Of a stretch of 64,000 nucleotides of DNA, positions 26,991-36,506 are shown in pieces. The stretch's first letter is position 1. Every line of letters starts with the position of its first letter. The translations under genes were made by a program, and so were the position numbers. The stretch comes from a bacterium (GTDB lineage Bacteria; Armatimonadota; Zipacnadia; Zipacnadales; UBA11051): the NCBI GenBank assembly GCA_030604405.1, contig JAUVVY010000021.1:1-64000 (forward strand), read 5' to 3'. A model generated the notes under the pieces. It was not told the DNA's origin. It made no database searches and saw only the letters and a list, made by a program, of their open reading frames with translations.

Positions 26991-29843
26991 TTGACCGTCA
27001 TCGGGCGAATACTAATCACTGTGAACAGCTTTAAACCGCCGCATGTGATTTCACTGTTCGCGATTTTGCTGACGCTGCCTGGGGCTTGGGCACAGCGTCC
27101 GCAAACGCCTGCAGGCCAGGCGCAGATGATCTGGTACACATCTCCTGTGGACGGCTCCGAGCAGGCCTATGGAGTTTATGTGCCCGCTGCGCCACCTCCT
27201 GAAACCGGCTATCCCGCCGTCTTTCACACTCACGGTTATGGCTGGAGCGTAAGTGCCCGCTTTTCCGATTGGCAGAAGTCCTGGGCCGAGGCCCATCGCT
27301 GGGTGCTGATTAACCTCAACGCCCGCGGCCCGCAGTTCTACGAAGGAATTGGTGAGGTCGCCACCATGGAAGTGGTCCGGGATGCCGCTGCTCGCTTTGG
27401 TCTGGCCCCCGAACGCCTCTACATCACTGGCTCCTCAATGGGCGGCACCGGCGCCTTCCGTCACGGCGTTCGGCATCCATATACTTTCGCCGCCGCGGTG
27501 GGGGTTGACGGCTGGACTGACTATCGCCTGTGGCACCATCATTGGTACGCCCGCGCCGACGCCCGTGATGCCATTGAGGAGTTTCGTCGTCCGTTGTTGC
27601 AGGCCGCATCGCCCCTGTACTGGGCAGAGCGCGGGCAGTGGGGCGCGGTGAAGGCCGTCGTTGACGGCCGCGACACGACGGTATGGCCTGACAACGGCCT
27701 GCAGCTCTACGCGGCGCTGACGACAATGGCCTACAACCACGGCGGCTATGACAGCGCCTTGACGCTCAATTATGACAAGGGCCACGGCGGGGGCTACAAT
27801 ATCCAGGATGCGTACAACTTCTTCCTCGGCCGCTCCCGGGTTACTGACCCCCGCAGCTTCCAGTGCCGCACGTACCTCCTCAAGCATGGCGAGATGTATT
27901 GGGGCCGCATCGAGAGATTCCGCACCTTCGGCCTGCCCGCAACGCTTGCCTCGAGCATTGCCGGCGACATTATCACTGTGACCACTGACAATGTTGACCG
28001 CTTCACTTTGTATCTGCAGGTCTCGCCCGCCGCGGAGTCCGAAAATGTCAGCGTCTATGCCGATGGGCTGCTTTGTTACAGCGGGCCACGGGCGACGGTA
28101 TCGTTCGAGGCGATTCGCGACTGCACCGGCGAGATCGCCGCATGGGTGCCGGTCGCGGGAGAGCAGATGCTGGGGCCGGTCAAGCGCGCGGAACTCGCCG
28201 GGACGATTGGAGATGTTTTCACACAGCCCTTTGTAGTGGCCTATGGCACGGCCGGAAGCGAAGAGATGACGCAGCAGCACCGCCGCGAGGCGCAGGATTT
28301 TTCCAGCGCCTGGCGCGGCTTCATGATCCGCCGAGGATCGGAGCCAGACGCCATCGGCCCGTATCCGGAAGATGCTTTGCCGGCGCCGGCCCTGCACGAA
28401 AAGTCACTTGTCATCTTCGGCACCCGCGAATCCAGTCGCCTGCTGCAGATGGCATATCAGGCGGCGGACATTCCCGTCATCGTCGGAGATGACTATGTCA
28501 CTGTCGCTGATGATTCCGGCCGGAAGTGCACCTATTATGGCGACAATTTCGGCTGCTTTGTCTGCTATCCCAATCCGCTGTCCGATGGACGGCGCTACCT
28601 ACTCATTGCTCGCGGGCAGTGGTTCACCAAGCCCGATGGGACCATGCCCGCCGGCCTCGAGTATGACATGGAGAAGCTCCCCTGGGCCTATCCCGATTAC
28701 ATGATATTCAACACCGACCAGGCGCAGCTTCCCCACGTGCTCAATGTCAATAACAAGCCGCCTGTTACTTGCTACGAGGCGGCGTACTTCGTTGAAGTTG
28801 GCTTCTTTGATGGCCGTTGGCGGCCGGACCGCGGCGTTACACTCGACCGCACACGACTCGCCAAGCCTGCAGATGTCAGCTTCATCCATGTCGAGCGGGT
28901 CAAAGCAAGCGCAGATGGGGCAGAGGTGCTGGTGGTTGATGCGGCGGGCAAGCCGTTTGCAGACGCCCGGGTCACGCTCACCTGGCCGGAGGTGAAATAC
29001 TCGGCCTCGGCGCTGACCGATGAGCAGGGCTGGGCGCGGGTGCCCGGGCCAGGTGCCGCCGAGGCGCGCGTGATCTCGGTAATGGGCACCGCGGCCGTGT
29101 ATGACTTCACCGCCGATATAGCACACAGTAGCGCCGACGGGCCGCTTCGCATGGTGCTGTCCCGCCCGCAGCGCCAATCAGACGCCTTCGGCAATTCCTA
29201 CTACACGCTCACGGCCAAGCTGTTCAATCTCGGCGAGCGCAGGACAACGGGGAAGCTGCATCCGACTGCGCCGGGAGGTCGCTGGGCCCCGCAGGCACCG
29301 GCATTCGTGCTGGCAGCCGGAGAGAACAAAAGCGTGGGCCTGAAGTGGTTCCCGGTCGCCAGTGGCGACGACACTCCACTGCCGGCAGGCGAGTACCTGC
29401 TTAGCCTCACTGCGCGGCCCGACTACGCAATAGCGGAGCGGAATTGCCCCAAGCCGATTGTAGCTGGCACCAGGCTGAAACTTGGGATGATTGATTGCGG
29501 CCCGCTGGTCGTGGAGGCAACTGAGCCTCCTCAATTTGTCGCGGGCCAACCTTACAAGATCAGTTGCGAATTACTCAACGTGGCCTGGGAGCAAGTGGCG
29601 GTTGAGCTGTCCTGCAGCATCATCCCTGCAGGCACTGCGCTAGCCGGGCAGGAGCGCTACCGCTATCTATCGCCCCGTGTTATCGCGCCCGCCGCTTTGA
29701 ACAAAGCTTCGGTGGTGTGGGAGCAGCAGGCCGATGAAGAGCCGCTGCCGGTCGGCCTGTACGAGGCGGTTGTCTATGCACCGGCTCGTCCCGAACTGAC
29801 CACCCGCATCGAATTCAGCGTAACAGCGGATCCAAGCGGCTGA
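26991..29843 (+). CDS. Secreted alpha/beta-hydrolase (esterase/peptidase type) with long C-terminal extension
   Basis: About 950 residues. A hydrophobic export segment ends near LTLPGAWAQ. Residues about 45-300 are an alpha/beta hydrolase: FHTHGYGWSV oxyanion region, YITGSSMGGTGAF with nucleophile Ser about 149, and DKGHGGGYN with His about 265, as in polyhydroxybutyrate-depolymerase/prolyl-oligopeptidase-like esterases. Later parts are beta-rich, including a carboxypeptidase-regulatory-like unit (VLVVDAAGKPFADARVTLTW) and Ig-like segments. The start is uncertain: TTG at 26991 directly abuts AGGAGA, and a GTG at 27021 has no clear site. It acts outside the cytoplasm; the substrate is unknown. 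Confidence 0.8.
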   Translation: MTVIGRILITVNSFKPPHVISLFAILLTLPGAWAQRPQTPAGQAQMIWYTSPVDGSEQAYGVYVPAAPPPETGYPAVFHTHGYGWSVSARFSDWQKSWAEAHRWVLINLNARGPQFYEGIGEVATMEVVRDAAARFGLAPERLYITGSSMGGTGAFRHGVRHPYTFAAAVGVDGWTDYRLWHHHWYARADARDAIEEFRRPLLQAASPLYWAERGQWGAVKAVVDGRDTTVWPDNGLQLYAALTTMAYNHGGYDSALTLNYDKGHGGGYNIQDAYNFFLGRSRVTDPRSFQCRTYLLKHGEMYWGRIERFRTFGLPATLASSIAGDIITVTTDNVDRFTLYLQVSPAAESENVSVYADGLLCYSGPRATVSFEAIRDCTGEIAAWVPVAGEQMLGPVKRAELAGTIGDVFTQPFVVAYGTAGSEEMTQQHRREAQDFSSAWRGFMIRRGSEPDAIGPYPEDALPAPALHEKSLVIFGTRESSRLLQMAYQAADIPVIVGDDYVTVADDSGRKCTYYGDNFGCFVCYPNPLSDGRRYLLIARGQWFTKPDGTMPAGLEYDMEKLPWAYPDYMIFNTDQAQLPHVLNVNNKPPVTCYEAAYFVEVGFFDGRWRPDRGVTLDRTRLAKPADVSFIHVERVKASADGAEVLVVDAAGKPFADARVTLTWPEVKYSASALTDEQGWARVPGPGAAEARVISVMGTAAVYDFTADIAHSSADGPLRMVLSRPQRQSDAFGNSYYTLTAKLFNLGERRTTGKLHPTAPGGRWAPQAPAFVLAAGENKSVGLKWFPVASGDDTPLPAGEYLLSLTARPDYAIAERNCPKPIVAGTRLKLGMIDCGPLVVEATEPPQFVAGQPYKISCELLNVAWEQVAVELSCSIIPAGTALAGQERYRYLSPRVIAPAALNKASVVWEQQADEEPLPVGLYEAVVYAPARPELTTRIEFSVTADPSG

Positions 29844-29937
29844 TCGCTGACTCAGGCAGGACTTGGTGCTGCTGCGGTGAAGCAATAGTTAAGACGATAC
29901 GTCGGCATCGCTAGTACCACGAATGGAGGTTGCTGAG

Positions 29938-31539
29938 ATGAGACGCATTCTTACGGTTCTGCTCGTTGTTGCTGTGGCACTGATGCTTGCCTTGCCGGCT
30001 GCGGCTCAGGACGATGAGCCACTGAGTCCGGAGGCGGTGGTGACAAAGCTGCGAGCGGCTTTCCTTACCGCATTCACCGGGACGACTGAAGAGAGCATGG
30101 AGGAAGCGTTTGAGCAGTTGGTTGTGACGCCAGAGGACGAGGGCGCAGGCGAAGGCGTGGGCACGTTTATTTTGTTTTACGCGATGCTGCTGGCCCCGCC
30201 TCCTGGCGAGCCGGCTGAGATAGATGGAGATACGGCCATAGTGAAGCTCCAGCCGGAGACCATCGAATTCGTGCTGGTCCAGCAAGACGGCCAGTGGAAG
30301 GTGGATATGGCCGCCACCTACGAGCGTATGCCGGAGAAGTTTCGGGAGGTCTTCCAGCCGGTGGTCGAGCGGTCTCGCGAGAAGGCCCGGCAGGTCGCCT
30401 GCCTGTCGAATCTGAAGCAGTTGGCCACCGGCGCGCTGATGTACGCGCAGGACCACGACGAGACTTTCCCCGATGCAGACGAGTGGATGGACCAGATAAT
30501 GCCATATATCAAGAATGAAGCGATCCTGAAGTGCCCGGCTGCGTCGGATTTGGAATATGGCTATGCCATGAACGCCGCGCTCAGCGGCATGGCTATGGAG
30601 GATGTTACCAGCTTGGCTTCGACGGTCATGTTCTTTGACTCAGACATCGGCACGCGCAACGCCGCCGGCGGCCCGGACGCGGCGTGCGACCCACCTCGCC
30701 ACAACGGCGGCAACAACTTCGCCTACACCGACGGGCATGCCAAGTGGGGTCGGGAAGTACCCTCATTTGCCTTGAAAGCCGACCTGGAGAAGGCCCGGCA
30801 GTCCAACTGCCTGTCGAATCTGAAGCAATTGGCCACCGGCGCGCTGATGTGCGCGCAGGACTACGACGAGGTTTTTCCCGATGCCGACAAGTGGATGGAC
30901 CAGATAATGCCATATATTAGGAATGAAGCGATCCTGAAGTGCCCGGGTGCGCCGGATTTGGAATATGGCTACGCCATGAACGCCGCGCTCAGCGGCATGG
31001 CTATGGAGGATGTTACCAGCTTGGCTTCGACGGTCATGTTCTTTGACTCAGACATCGGCACGCGCAACGCCGCCGGAGGGCCGGACGCGGTATGCGACCC
31101 GCCGCGGCACAACGGCGGCAACAATTACGCCTACACCGACGGACATGCCAAGTGGGGCCGGGAAGTACCCTCATTTGACCCGGAAGCTGACGGCGAAGAG
31201 CACGGGCAAGCCGACGCCGTGGTCGAGCTGAGCGATGATAGCTTTGAGGCGGAGGTTCTGAAGGTTGAGGGCTGGGTGCTGGTGGACTTCGGGGCCGACC
31301 GGTGCGATGCGTGCCGCGAGCTCAAGCCGGTTTTCCACGAGATGGCGAGGGAGTATGAGGGCCGCGTAAAGTTCGCTTCAGTAGATCTGGTCAAGTCTTC
31401 CAAAGCACAAGATGACTACGGCATACGCTACATTCCGACGGTGATCCTTTTCCGCGATGGCAAGCAAGTGGACAGGACGGTCGGCTTCGGCGGAGAGGAC
31501 GAGTTCCGAGCCTGGCTCGAAGGCAATCTGCAAGATTAG
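29938..31539 (+). CDS. Secreted protein: two pseudopilin-type H-X9-DG modules plus C-terminal thioredoxin domain
   Basis: About 533 residues. The ATG at 29938 has GGAGG 8 nt upstream and opens a signal peptide (LTVLLVVAVALMLALPAAAQ). Residues about 25-140 are a helical/beta region with no assignment. Two modules follow, starting CLSNLKQLATGALMYAQDHD and CLSNLKQLATGALMCAQDYD and each ending HNGGNN-[FY]-AYTDGHAKWG, the C-terminal module of Armatimonadota/Planctomycetota prepilin-like proteins, but without the prepilin N-terminal helix. Residues about 420-533 are a thioredoxin fold with an active site DRCDACREL (C-x-x-C), the cis-proline YIPTVILF and a terminal helix. A redox-active envelope protein is inferred. 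Confidence 0.85.
   Translation: MRRILTVLLVVAVALMLALPAAAQDDEPLSPEAVVTKLRAAFLTAFTGTTEESMEEAFEQLVVTPEDEGAGEGVGTFILFYAMLLAPPPGEPAEIDGDTAIVKLQPETIEFVLVQQDGQWKVDMAATYERMPEKFREVFQPVVERSREKARQVACLSNLKQLATGALMYAQDHDETFPDADEWMDQIMPYIKNEAILKCPAASDLEYGYAMNAALSGMAMEDVTSLASTVMFFDSDIGTRNAAGGPDAACDPPRHNGGNNFAYTDGHAKWGREVPSFALKADLEKARQSNCLSNLKQLATGALMCAQDYDEVFPDADKWMDQIMPYIRNEAILKCPGAPDLEYGYAMNAALSGMAMEDVTSLASTVMFFDSDIGTRNAAGGPDAVCDPPRHNGGNNYAYTDGHAKWGREVPSFDPEADGEEHGQADAVVELSDDSFEAEVLKVEGWVLVDFGADRCDACRELKPVFHEMAREYEGRVKFASVDLVKSSKAQDDYGIRYIPTVILFRDGKQVDRTVGFGGEDEFRAWLEGNLQD
30379..31177 (+). repeat. 408-bp spaced tandem duplication inside the thioredoxin-fusion gene
   Basis: Segments 30379-30769 and 30787-31177 (391 bp each, offset exactly 408 bp or 136 codons) are nearly identical at DNA level, including long runs with no change. 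This points to a recent duplication or continuing gene conversion. Confidence 0.93.
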
Positions 31540-31608
31540 CCCTGCGCCGTGGACACGGTGAATAGAGCCCGCCTCGCCACGTATCTCAACAGCGTGGAGA
31601 TGTTGCCC

Positions 31609-33381
31609 TTATTCGTCGGGTGCTTCTTTTGTCTCTGCGCGTTTGATCGCCGCTCTTTGCTCCTCGGTCAGCGCGTATGGCGACTCCTCCGGTCGGTATC
31701 GCAGGATGACCTCATTGACGGTGGGGATGATGCCGTAGAGTTCAGGGCGGCGTGCGGAGAATAGCATCTCCCGCCAGCCCTTCCGCTGCTCCGGCAGGTT
31801 CTCCAGTGAATAGGCAGCCATGCCGCTGTCGGCGCGCTGCTGCTGCTCGGGCATCAGGCCGGCGTAATAGACGCGCTTGTCGTCCAGGTCAATGTCATAG
31901 TAAATCAGGCCCTCGCGCATGAACTCCGAGCCGGCGACCACCTGGCCATAAGGGTCAATGATGAGGCTGCGCAGCGAAGGGTCCGAGGTGTTCCAGTGCG
32001 CGCAGGCAATCCACACGGCATTGTCCGCCGCCCGCGCCCGCAGCATCGTCCCATTGTGGCGGCCACTGGCACCCCACATCTGGCTGGGGTCAATGATGAT
32101 CTCGGCGCCCTTTAGAGCCAGCACGCGGTCGAATAGCGGAGTGTACAGATCGCCGCAGGTGTGGGAGCCGACACGGCCGAAATCGGTGTCGAAAACTTCC
32201 AGCTTTTCAAAACCGCGCGGCCAGTAGATAGGCTGATGGTAAACTATCTTGCCGGTGCGGTCCCACACGTGACAAACGCTGCTCTCACCGTAGTTGGCGA
32301 TCCCGCCGATGGCAATGTAGCATTTCAACTCGGCCGCCTTCTCGGCTACCATATCCATTACGCGGCTAGTGGTTTCATCAGCAGCGCTGCAGCCTTGTTC
32401 GGACAGCAGCAGCAGGTCAGGCTTGATTTCCGCAGCCCTGTCAATGAGCCGCAGCATCGCCTCAGGCACCTTCTCATCGCGCCACATATCCTCAGCAGGC
32501 AGATAACCCACCACCAGACGGCAAGTGCGCTTTTCGTAGGCGGGAAGCTGGGGCTTGACGTACGCTTCGGCCACTGGCTGCAGCGCCTTGCGGTCGCCGA
32601 AGGAGCTGACAATGAAGGTGTTCTCCTTGCGGAAGTCGGCTCCCGTGCCGCTCTTTTTGCGCTTGTCCAGATTGACGATGGCCACGGCGATGCCGTCCTC
32701 GTAACCGGTATCAGCCACCGGCGTGCCGACGCGGTTGAGCACCATGCTGCGGCCCCAGGCGGCCCCTGGCATCTTGATGGCATGGCGGTTGGTCAGGTAG
32801 GTCTTCTCATCGGCGTACATGGCGGCGACGATGTGCACATGCGAGTCCACACAGCGGGCCATCAGTAGCGGCTCCCACGTGCTGTGGTCGCGCAGCCGCT
32901 CCGGATAGTGGTGCCAGGTGATAATGTCGGCCCCTTTCATGCGCAGCACTTCGTAGATCTCGGCGATGTAGAAGTCGGTGCCGATGGTCATTCCGATGGG
33001 GCCGAATTCGGTGTCGAACACGGGCAGCTCGTCCCCCAGGGCAATGTCATCATCCGCCAGCGCGTGGGCTTTGCGGTAGCGCCCGATGATCTGTCCGGAG
33101 CGGTCGAGAAGCACCGCAGTGAAGTATGTCTCATCGCCTTCGCGCTCGGTCATTGACAGGGCCAGACAGGCGTTTGCATCTGCTGCGAAATCCGCAAACG
33201 GCTTCAAGTCCTCGGCCGCGCTGTCCGCACCGAAGGACAGAAACGGCATGTGCGGCATCACGATCAGGTCGGCACCCGGCGGGCATTTGGCAAGCGCTTC
33301 CAGGACGTATTCCTGGCTCTCATACTGCTCGCCATTCAGCAGACAGATTGTGGCAATGGTGAGTATCCGTTGCAGTGCCAT
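31609..33381 (-). CDS. Tandem double nitrilase-superfamily (carbon-nitrogen hydrolase) protein
   Basis: 590 residues forming two CN-hydrolase domains (about 1-285 and 290-590). The family triad is Glu-Lys-Cys. In domain 1 the Glu position reads LIVMPHMPF (His or Met instead), Lys is present in GRYRKAH, and the Cys position reads GTDFYIAE (Thr). In domain 2 Glu328 (LLLLSEQGC) and Cys409 (SHTCGDLY) are present, but the Lys position reads IVYHQPIYWP. So neither domain has the whole triad by simple alignment. AGGAGG lies 8 nt before the ATG. It probably acts on an amide or nitrile, or is a binding relative; the substrate is unknown. Confidence 0.85.
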   Translation of the reverse strand: MALQRILTIATICLLNGEQYESQEYVLEALAKCPPGADLIVMPHMPFLSFGADSAAEDLKPFADFAADANACLALSMTEREGDETYFTAVLLDRSGQIIGRYRKAHALADDDIALGDELPVFDTEFGPIGMTIGTDFYIAEIYEVLRMKGADIITWHHYPERLRDHSTWEPLLMARCVDSHVHIVAAMYADEKTYLTNRHAIKMPGAAWGRSMVLNRVGTPVADTGYEDGIAVAIVNLDKRKKSGTGADFRKENTFIVSSFGDRKALQPVAEAYVKPQLPAYEKRTCRLVVGYLPAEDMWRDEKVPEAMLRLIDRAAEIKPDLLLLSEQGCSAADETTSRVMDMVAEKAAELKCYIAIGGIANYGESSVCHVWDRTGKIVYHQPIYWPRGFEKLEVFDTDFGRVGSHTCGDLYTPLFDRVLALKGAEIIIDPSQMWGASGRHNGTMLRARAADNAVWIACAHWNTSDPSLRSLIIDPYGQVVAGSEFMREGLIYYDIDLDDKRVYYAGLMPEQQQRADSGMAAYSLENLPEQRKGWREMLFSARRPELYGIIPTVNEVILRYRPEESPYALTEEQRAAIKRAETKEAPDE

Positions 33382-33535
33382 GGTTAAGCCTCCTGAGTCG
33401 TCTTACGCCGGATTATTCACGAACACGGCCGCACATGGGGTGAGACTGTCCGGAAAGGGTATTCATGCGCGCAGCGGGTCCTTGTCCCAAACAGGTCAGA
33501 AACGACATCGTACAATTCCGCGTAAGCCAGGCAAG

Positions 33536-33573
33536 CAAGCGGCCCGCCCTCGCGCAGAGCGGGCCGTCGCTTG
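33536..33573 (-). terminator. Terminator-like hairpin after the lipoprotein gene
   Basis: An 8-bp stem (cggcccgc / gcgggccg), extended by CAAG/CTTG across a 3-nt bulge, lies 24 bp beyond the stop. On the minus strand it is followed only by TTGCTTGCC, so the U-tract is weak. Confidence 0.45.
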
Positions 33574-33596
33574 CATGTCGTGTAACGCGTGCGGGC

Positions 33597-34292
33597 CTAG
33601 TCTGCCTCCGCTCCGCCCATCATGTCGGACAGGTCGGTCACTTCCACGCCCTCGGGCAATTCGAACTCGTCGTCCGCAATTTCGTTGATGCGGTCGTACT
33701 TGAACACCATCATCTCGCCGTCAGCGTCGCCCTTGCGCATCAGACCCGTTTCTTTGTCTATCCAGATCTTGGCCTTCTCGTCCTGGCCTTTCGCTGTAGT
33801 CTCAACGACCCAGCACGCGACGCCGTCAACATCCTCGGTGGCGAGTATCTCAACGTCCTGGTCGAGCATGTCGGTGCCCATTACCGGCATGTCCTCGCCC
33901 TCTTCTATCGGCAGCGACATTGCCGTGTTGTCTTCGGGATTGTAAGCGAACATGGTCTTTTCGGCCATATCAACGAAGATGGGGCCGGTCTCGTCTTTGA
34001 TAACGATTTTCACCACGACGCCGTCCTTGAGGGCTACAAGCTGGACCATGTCCTTGTCGTCTATGGTCATGGTCATCTCATAGCTGTCAGGAGCGGTCAC
34101 GGTCTTGAGCGCCTCGGCGAGTGTGCCGGGCTCTGCAGAGGGCCCTTCATCAGGTACGGCCTCGGGCGGCGGAAGCATCTCAGACATACCCGGGCCCTCG
34201 GCATCCGACGGCGCCTTGGGACACCCGCTTATCACGGCCATAAGCACAAAGACGGACAATGTTACGAGAAGAATCTTCACAGGAATTCTCAC
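33597..34292 (-). CDS. Lipoprotein with LolA/LppX-like fold
   Basis: About 231 residues. The GTG start follows GGGAGGGTG. The signal ends in a lipobox (LMAVISGC), giving a lipidated cysteine near residue 24. A Pro/Glu/Ala linker follows (about 28-58), then a region with the strand pattern of LolA-type lipid-binding proteins: SYEMTMTIDDKDMVQLVALK, TMFAYNPEDNTAMSLPI, ACWVVETT, KAKIWIDKETGLMRKGD and DRINEIADDEFELPEGVEV. It is probably attached to a membrane facing the periplasm. The ligand is unknown; the family call rests on pattern only. Confidence 0.72.
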   Translation of the reverse strand: MRIPVKILLVTLSVFVLMAVISGCPKAPSDAEGPGMSEMLPPPEAVPDEGPSAEPGTLAEALKTVTAPDSYEMTMTIDDKDMVQLVALKDGVVVKIVIKDETGPIFVDMAEKTMFAYNPEDNTAMSLPIEEGEDMPVMGTDMLDQDVEILATEDVDGVACWVVETTAKGQDEKAKIWIDKETGLMRKGDADGEMMVFKYDRINEIADDEFELPEGVEVTDLSDMMGGAEAD

Positions 34293-34392
34293 TATTACAC
34301 CCTCCCTTGGGCATCTTAACGGCAGACTATTTGCGCACTCGCGCGGTTCTCAGACAGCAACATTATCACCAAATCGCTGCCTAATGTCAACC

Positions 34393-35463
34393 TCATTGTG
34401 CAATCTCGCTGCAAAGGTCCTCAATCAGATCGAAAGTCTTGGTCGCCTGCTCGATCAACTGCCGGCGCTTTTGCTCGACCCTGGGCGTGGCGTGGCGGGC
34501 GGCCTCCATCAGGTCGTCAGTGCCGCCCTGTTCGACGAGATGCAAATCCATCACCGGCTGGCCGCTACGATGGCAGAATGCATTGACCTTAGGATCGTAA
34601 GACAGACCGGCCGCGGTAGTGCCGACTGCGCAGGCCATAATCAGAGCGTGCAGGCGCATGGCGAGTACTTCGTCGGCGGCTTGGATCAGACCCATGATCT
34701 CGCACGGCTCATAAGGCCCCGCCGGCACCTTGGCGGCGCCGGGCTGCAGCCGGCTCTGAATGTGGCGTGCGATGGCGACATCCTGATTATATTGAAAGGG
34801 CAGCAGCAGCACCGCGCGATCGAGGTCGTTGAGCCAGCGCACGATCGCCTCGTAGGCGCCCTCGGCGGCCGGCCAGCTCCGCAGCGCCACCAGGATGTAA
34901 TCGCTTGGCGGAAGTTCGAGGGCCGCCAGCATCTCCTCTACGCGCTGGGGCGGCGCCGGCTCCAGCAGCAACACCGGGTCGGCGGTGACTATCGGCTCCG
35001 GATCGTGCAGGCCCCAGGCCACCAAATCCTCCGCCGAGTCAGGATCACGCACGGTGACCAGACGCGCGCGCGAGAAGTTGCGCACCAGTGCACCGCGCAG
35101 GTAGGAGCTCTGCAGCGGCCCGACGCCCTGGGCGAAGATCACAAACGGCGTCCGCACCGTTCGCGCTATGACAAGTTGGTTCAGATAGTACAGAGCCGAC
35201 AGCTTGCTGGTGGTGTCCTGAAACAGCCCGCCACCGCCTTGAATGAATAGATCAGCCGCGTGGATCGCGGAAAGCTGCTGCCACAGGCTCCAGCGGCTGG
35301 CAGCCATGACGCCGTGCGTTTTAGCCGTCTGCTCCGGCTTGGCGGACAGCACGACGATTTCGACCTCGGGCAGACGTGCGCGCACCCCGGAGACCATAGC
35401 CGCCAGGATGGCCTCATCGCCGGTGTTGCCGAAACCGTAATAGCCGGACAGCACTAGCCGCAT
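34393..35463 (-). CDS. csaB: Polysaccharide pyruvyl transferase
   Basis: About 356 residues. The ATG at 35463 has GGAG 7 nt upstream, and it gives the family start MRLVLSGYYGFGNTGDEAIL. Other hallmarks are ADLFIQGGGGLFQDTTS, FVIFAQGVGPL, TVRDPDSAEDL and VLAMRLHALIMACAVGTTAA. CsaB ketal-pyruvylates cell-wall polymer so that S-layer (SLH) proteins can bind; this is known in Bacillus, Thermus and relatives. No SLH protein or csaA is next to it here. Its presence in a genome with outer-membrane proteins suggests SLH-type anchoring of the outer membrane. Confidence 0.92.
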   Translation of the reverse strand: MRLVLSGYYGFGNTGDEAILAAMVSGVRARLPEVEIVVLSAKPEQTAKTHGVMAASRWSLWQQLSAIHAADLFIQGGGGLFQDTTSKLSALYYLNQLVIARTVRTPFVIFAQGVGPLQSSYLRGALVRNFSRARLVTVRDPDSAEDLVAWGLHDPEPIVTADPVLLLEPAPPQRVEEMLAALELPPSDYILVALRSWPAAEGAYEAIVRWLNDLDRAVLLLPFQYNQDVAIARHIQSRLQPGAAKVPAGPYEPCEIMGLIQAADEVLAMRLHALIMACAVGTTAAGLSYDPKVNAFCHRSGQPVMDLHLVEQGGTDDLMEAARHATPRVEQKRRQLIEQATKTFDLIEDLCSEIAQ

Positions 35464-35619
35464 TGCTAACTCCATTGCAGCAGGTAAGCACCTTCGCCCC
35501 ATATACTGGCGAGCAAGTCAATATTCTCTTTTCGTGAGGCGAATCCCTTGTCTGTGGCACATGCAGGATTGGCAATTAGCGTCACTGCGGCAAATCCCAA
35601 AGTCAGCTCTGGCTCTCAG

Positions 35620-36426
35620 TTATTCACGCTCGGCCTTATGTCCCATGACCAGCAGATAGGTGCCCCACTTGAGGCGCGTCGCCTTGGACATGGGAATGTG
35701 GAACCATTTGTCGTATCCGCTGACAAGTTTGAGGCCGGCCGCGATCAGTCTGGTCCAGGTGCGATAGGGGTACTTACAGATCGTATCCCACACAGCGAAA
35801 CCGTCCACCTGGGCGTCGCGGATACCGGCGGCTCCAAAGTCTGCCTTCAGGTCGTCCGGCGAAAGACGCGCCTCGCGTAGGGGGAAGTCGTCTTTGAGCC
35901 AGGGCCAGCCCATGCGCTCCCACCGGCCAGTCCATGGGTGGACGTTGTTGGGCACCGTTGCGCCCAGCACCCCGCCAGGTTTCAGCCAGCCGGCCATGGC
36001 GTGCAACAGCTCTCTGCGCTCGTCTGTCTCTACCCAGTGCTCGATGACGCCGTCGCTGCACACCAGGTCCGCAGGCTCAGGCGGAGTATATGTATAGATG
36101 TCGGCCTGGACCATCTCTGCATTGATAACTTTGCCGGTCGCTGCTTGCAGGGCCTGTTGATTCTTGGCCGCCGATCTCAGCGGCTCTTCTTCGATGTCCA
36201 CGAGGATAACGCGGGCGCCAGAGAGCCCCAGAGCCAATCCCAGCGGGCCGCCCCCACAGCCGGCTTCGATGACGAGCGAGTCACTATCAATTTGGGCATA
36301 CCTGGCAAACGTGGTGGTCGGCGAACGCTTGACACTTCGCAACATGCGCCCGACCGTCGTAGTGTATGCTTCCGGACTCGCTTCGTAAAAGGCCTTTGAC
36401 CAGTCGCCACCCCTCTTGTCCGTCAC
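35620..36426 (-). CDS. Class I SAM-dependent methyltransferase
   Basis: 268 residues. VIEAGCGGGPLGLALGLSG is motif I and VILVDIEEEPLR the acidic ribose-binding strand end. ADLVCSDGVIEHW is motif IV-like, and WLKPGGVLGATVPNN post-I. The C-terminal half, with WPWLKDDFPLREARLS and FAVWDTICKYPYRTW, is typical of UbiE/Mcy-like small-molecule methyltransferases. GGAGGGC precedes the GTG start. The substrate is unknown, and neighbours give no clear pathway. Confidence 0.88.
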   Translation of the reverse strand: MTDKRGGDWSKAFYEASPEAYTTTVGRMLRSVKRSPTTTFARYAQIDSDSLVIEAGCGGGPLGLALGLSGARVILVDIEEEPLRSAAKNQQALQAATGKVINAEMVQADIYTYTPPEPADLVCSDGVIEHWVETDERRELLHAMAGWLKPGGVLGATVPNNVHPWTGRWERMGWPWLKDDFPLREARLSPDDLKADFGAAGIRDAQVDGFAVWDTICKYPYRTWTRLIAAGLKLVSGYDKWFHIPMSKATRLKWGTYLLVMGHKAERE

Positions 36427-36506
36427 AGTTGCCCTCCGTCGGCTGTTCGAGTGTTTTGTCGTCTTGCAAGGTGCCGCCGGTGCGTAAATTCAGCCGCAAC
36501 TGGCAA

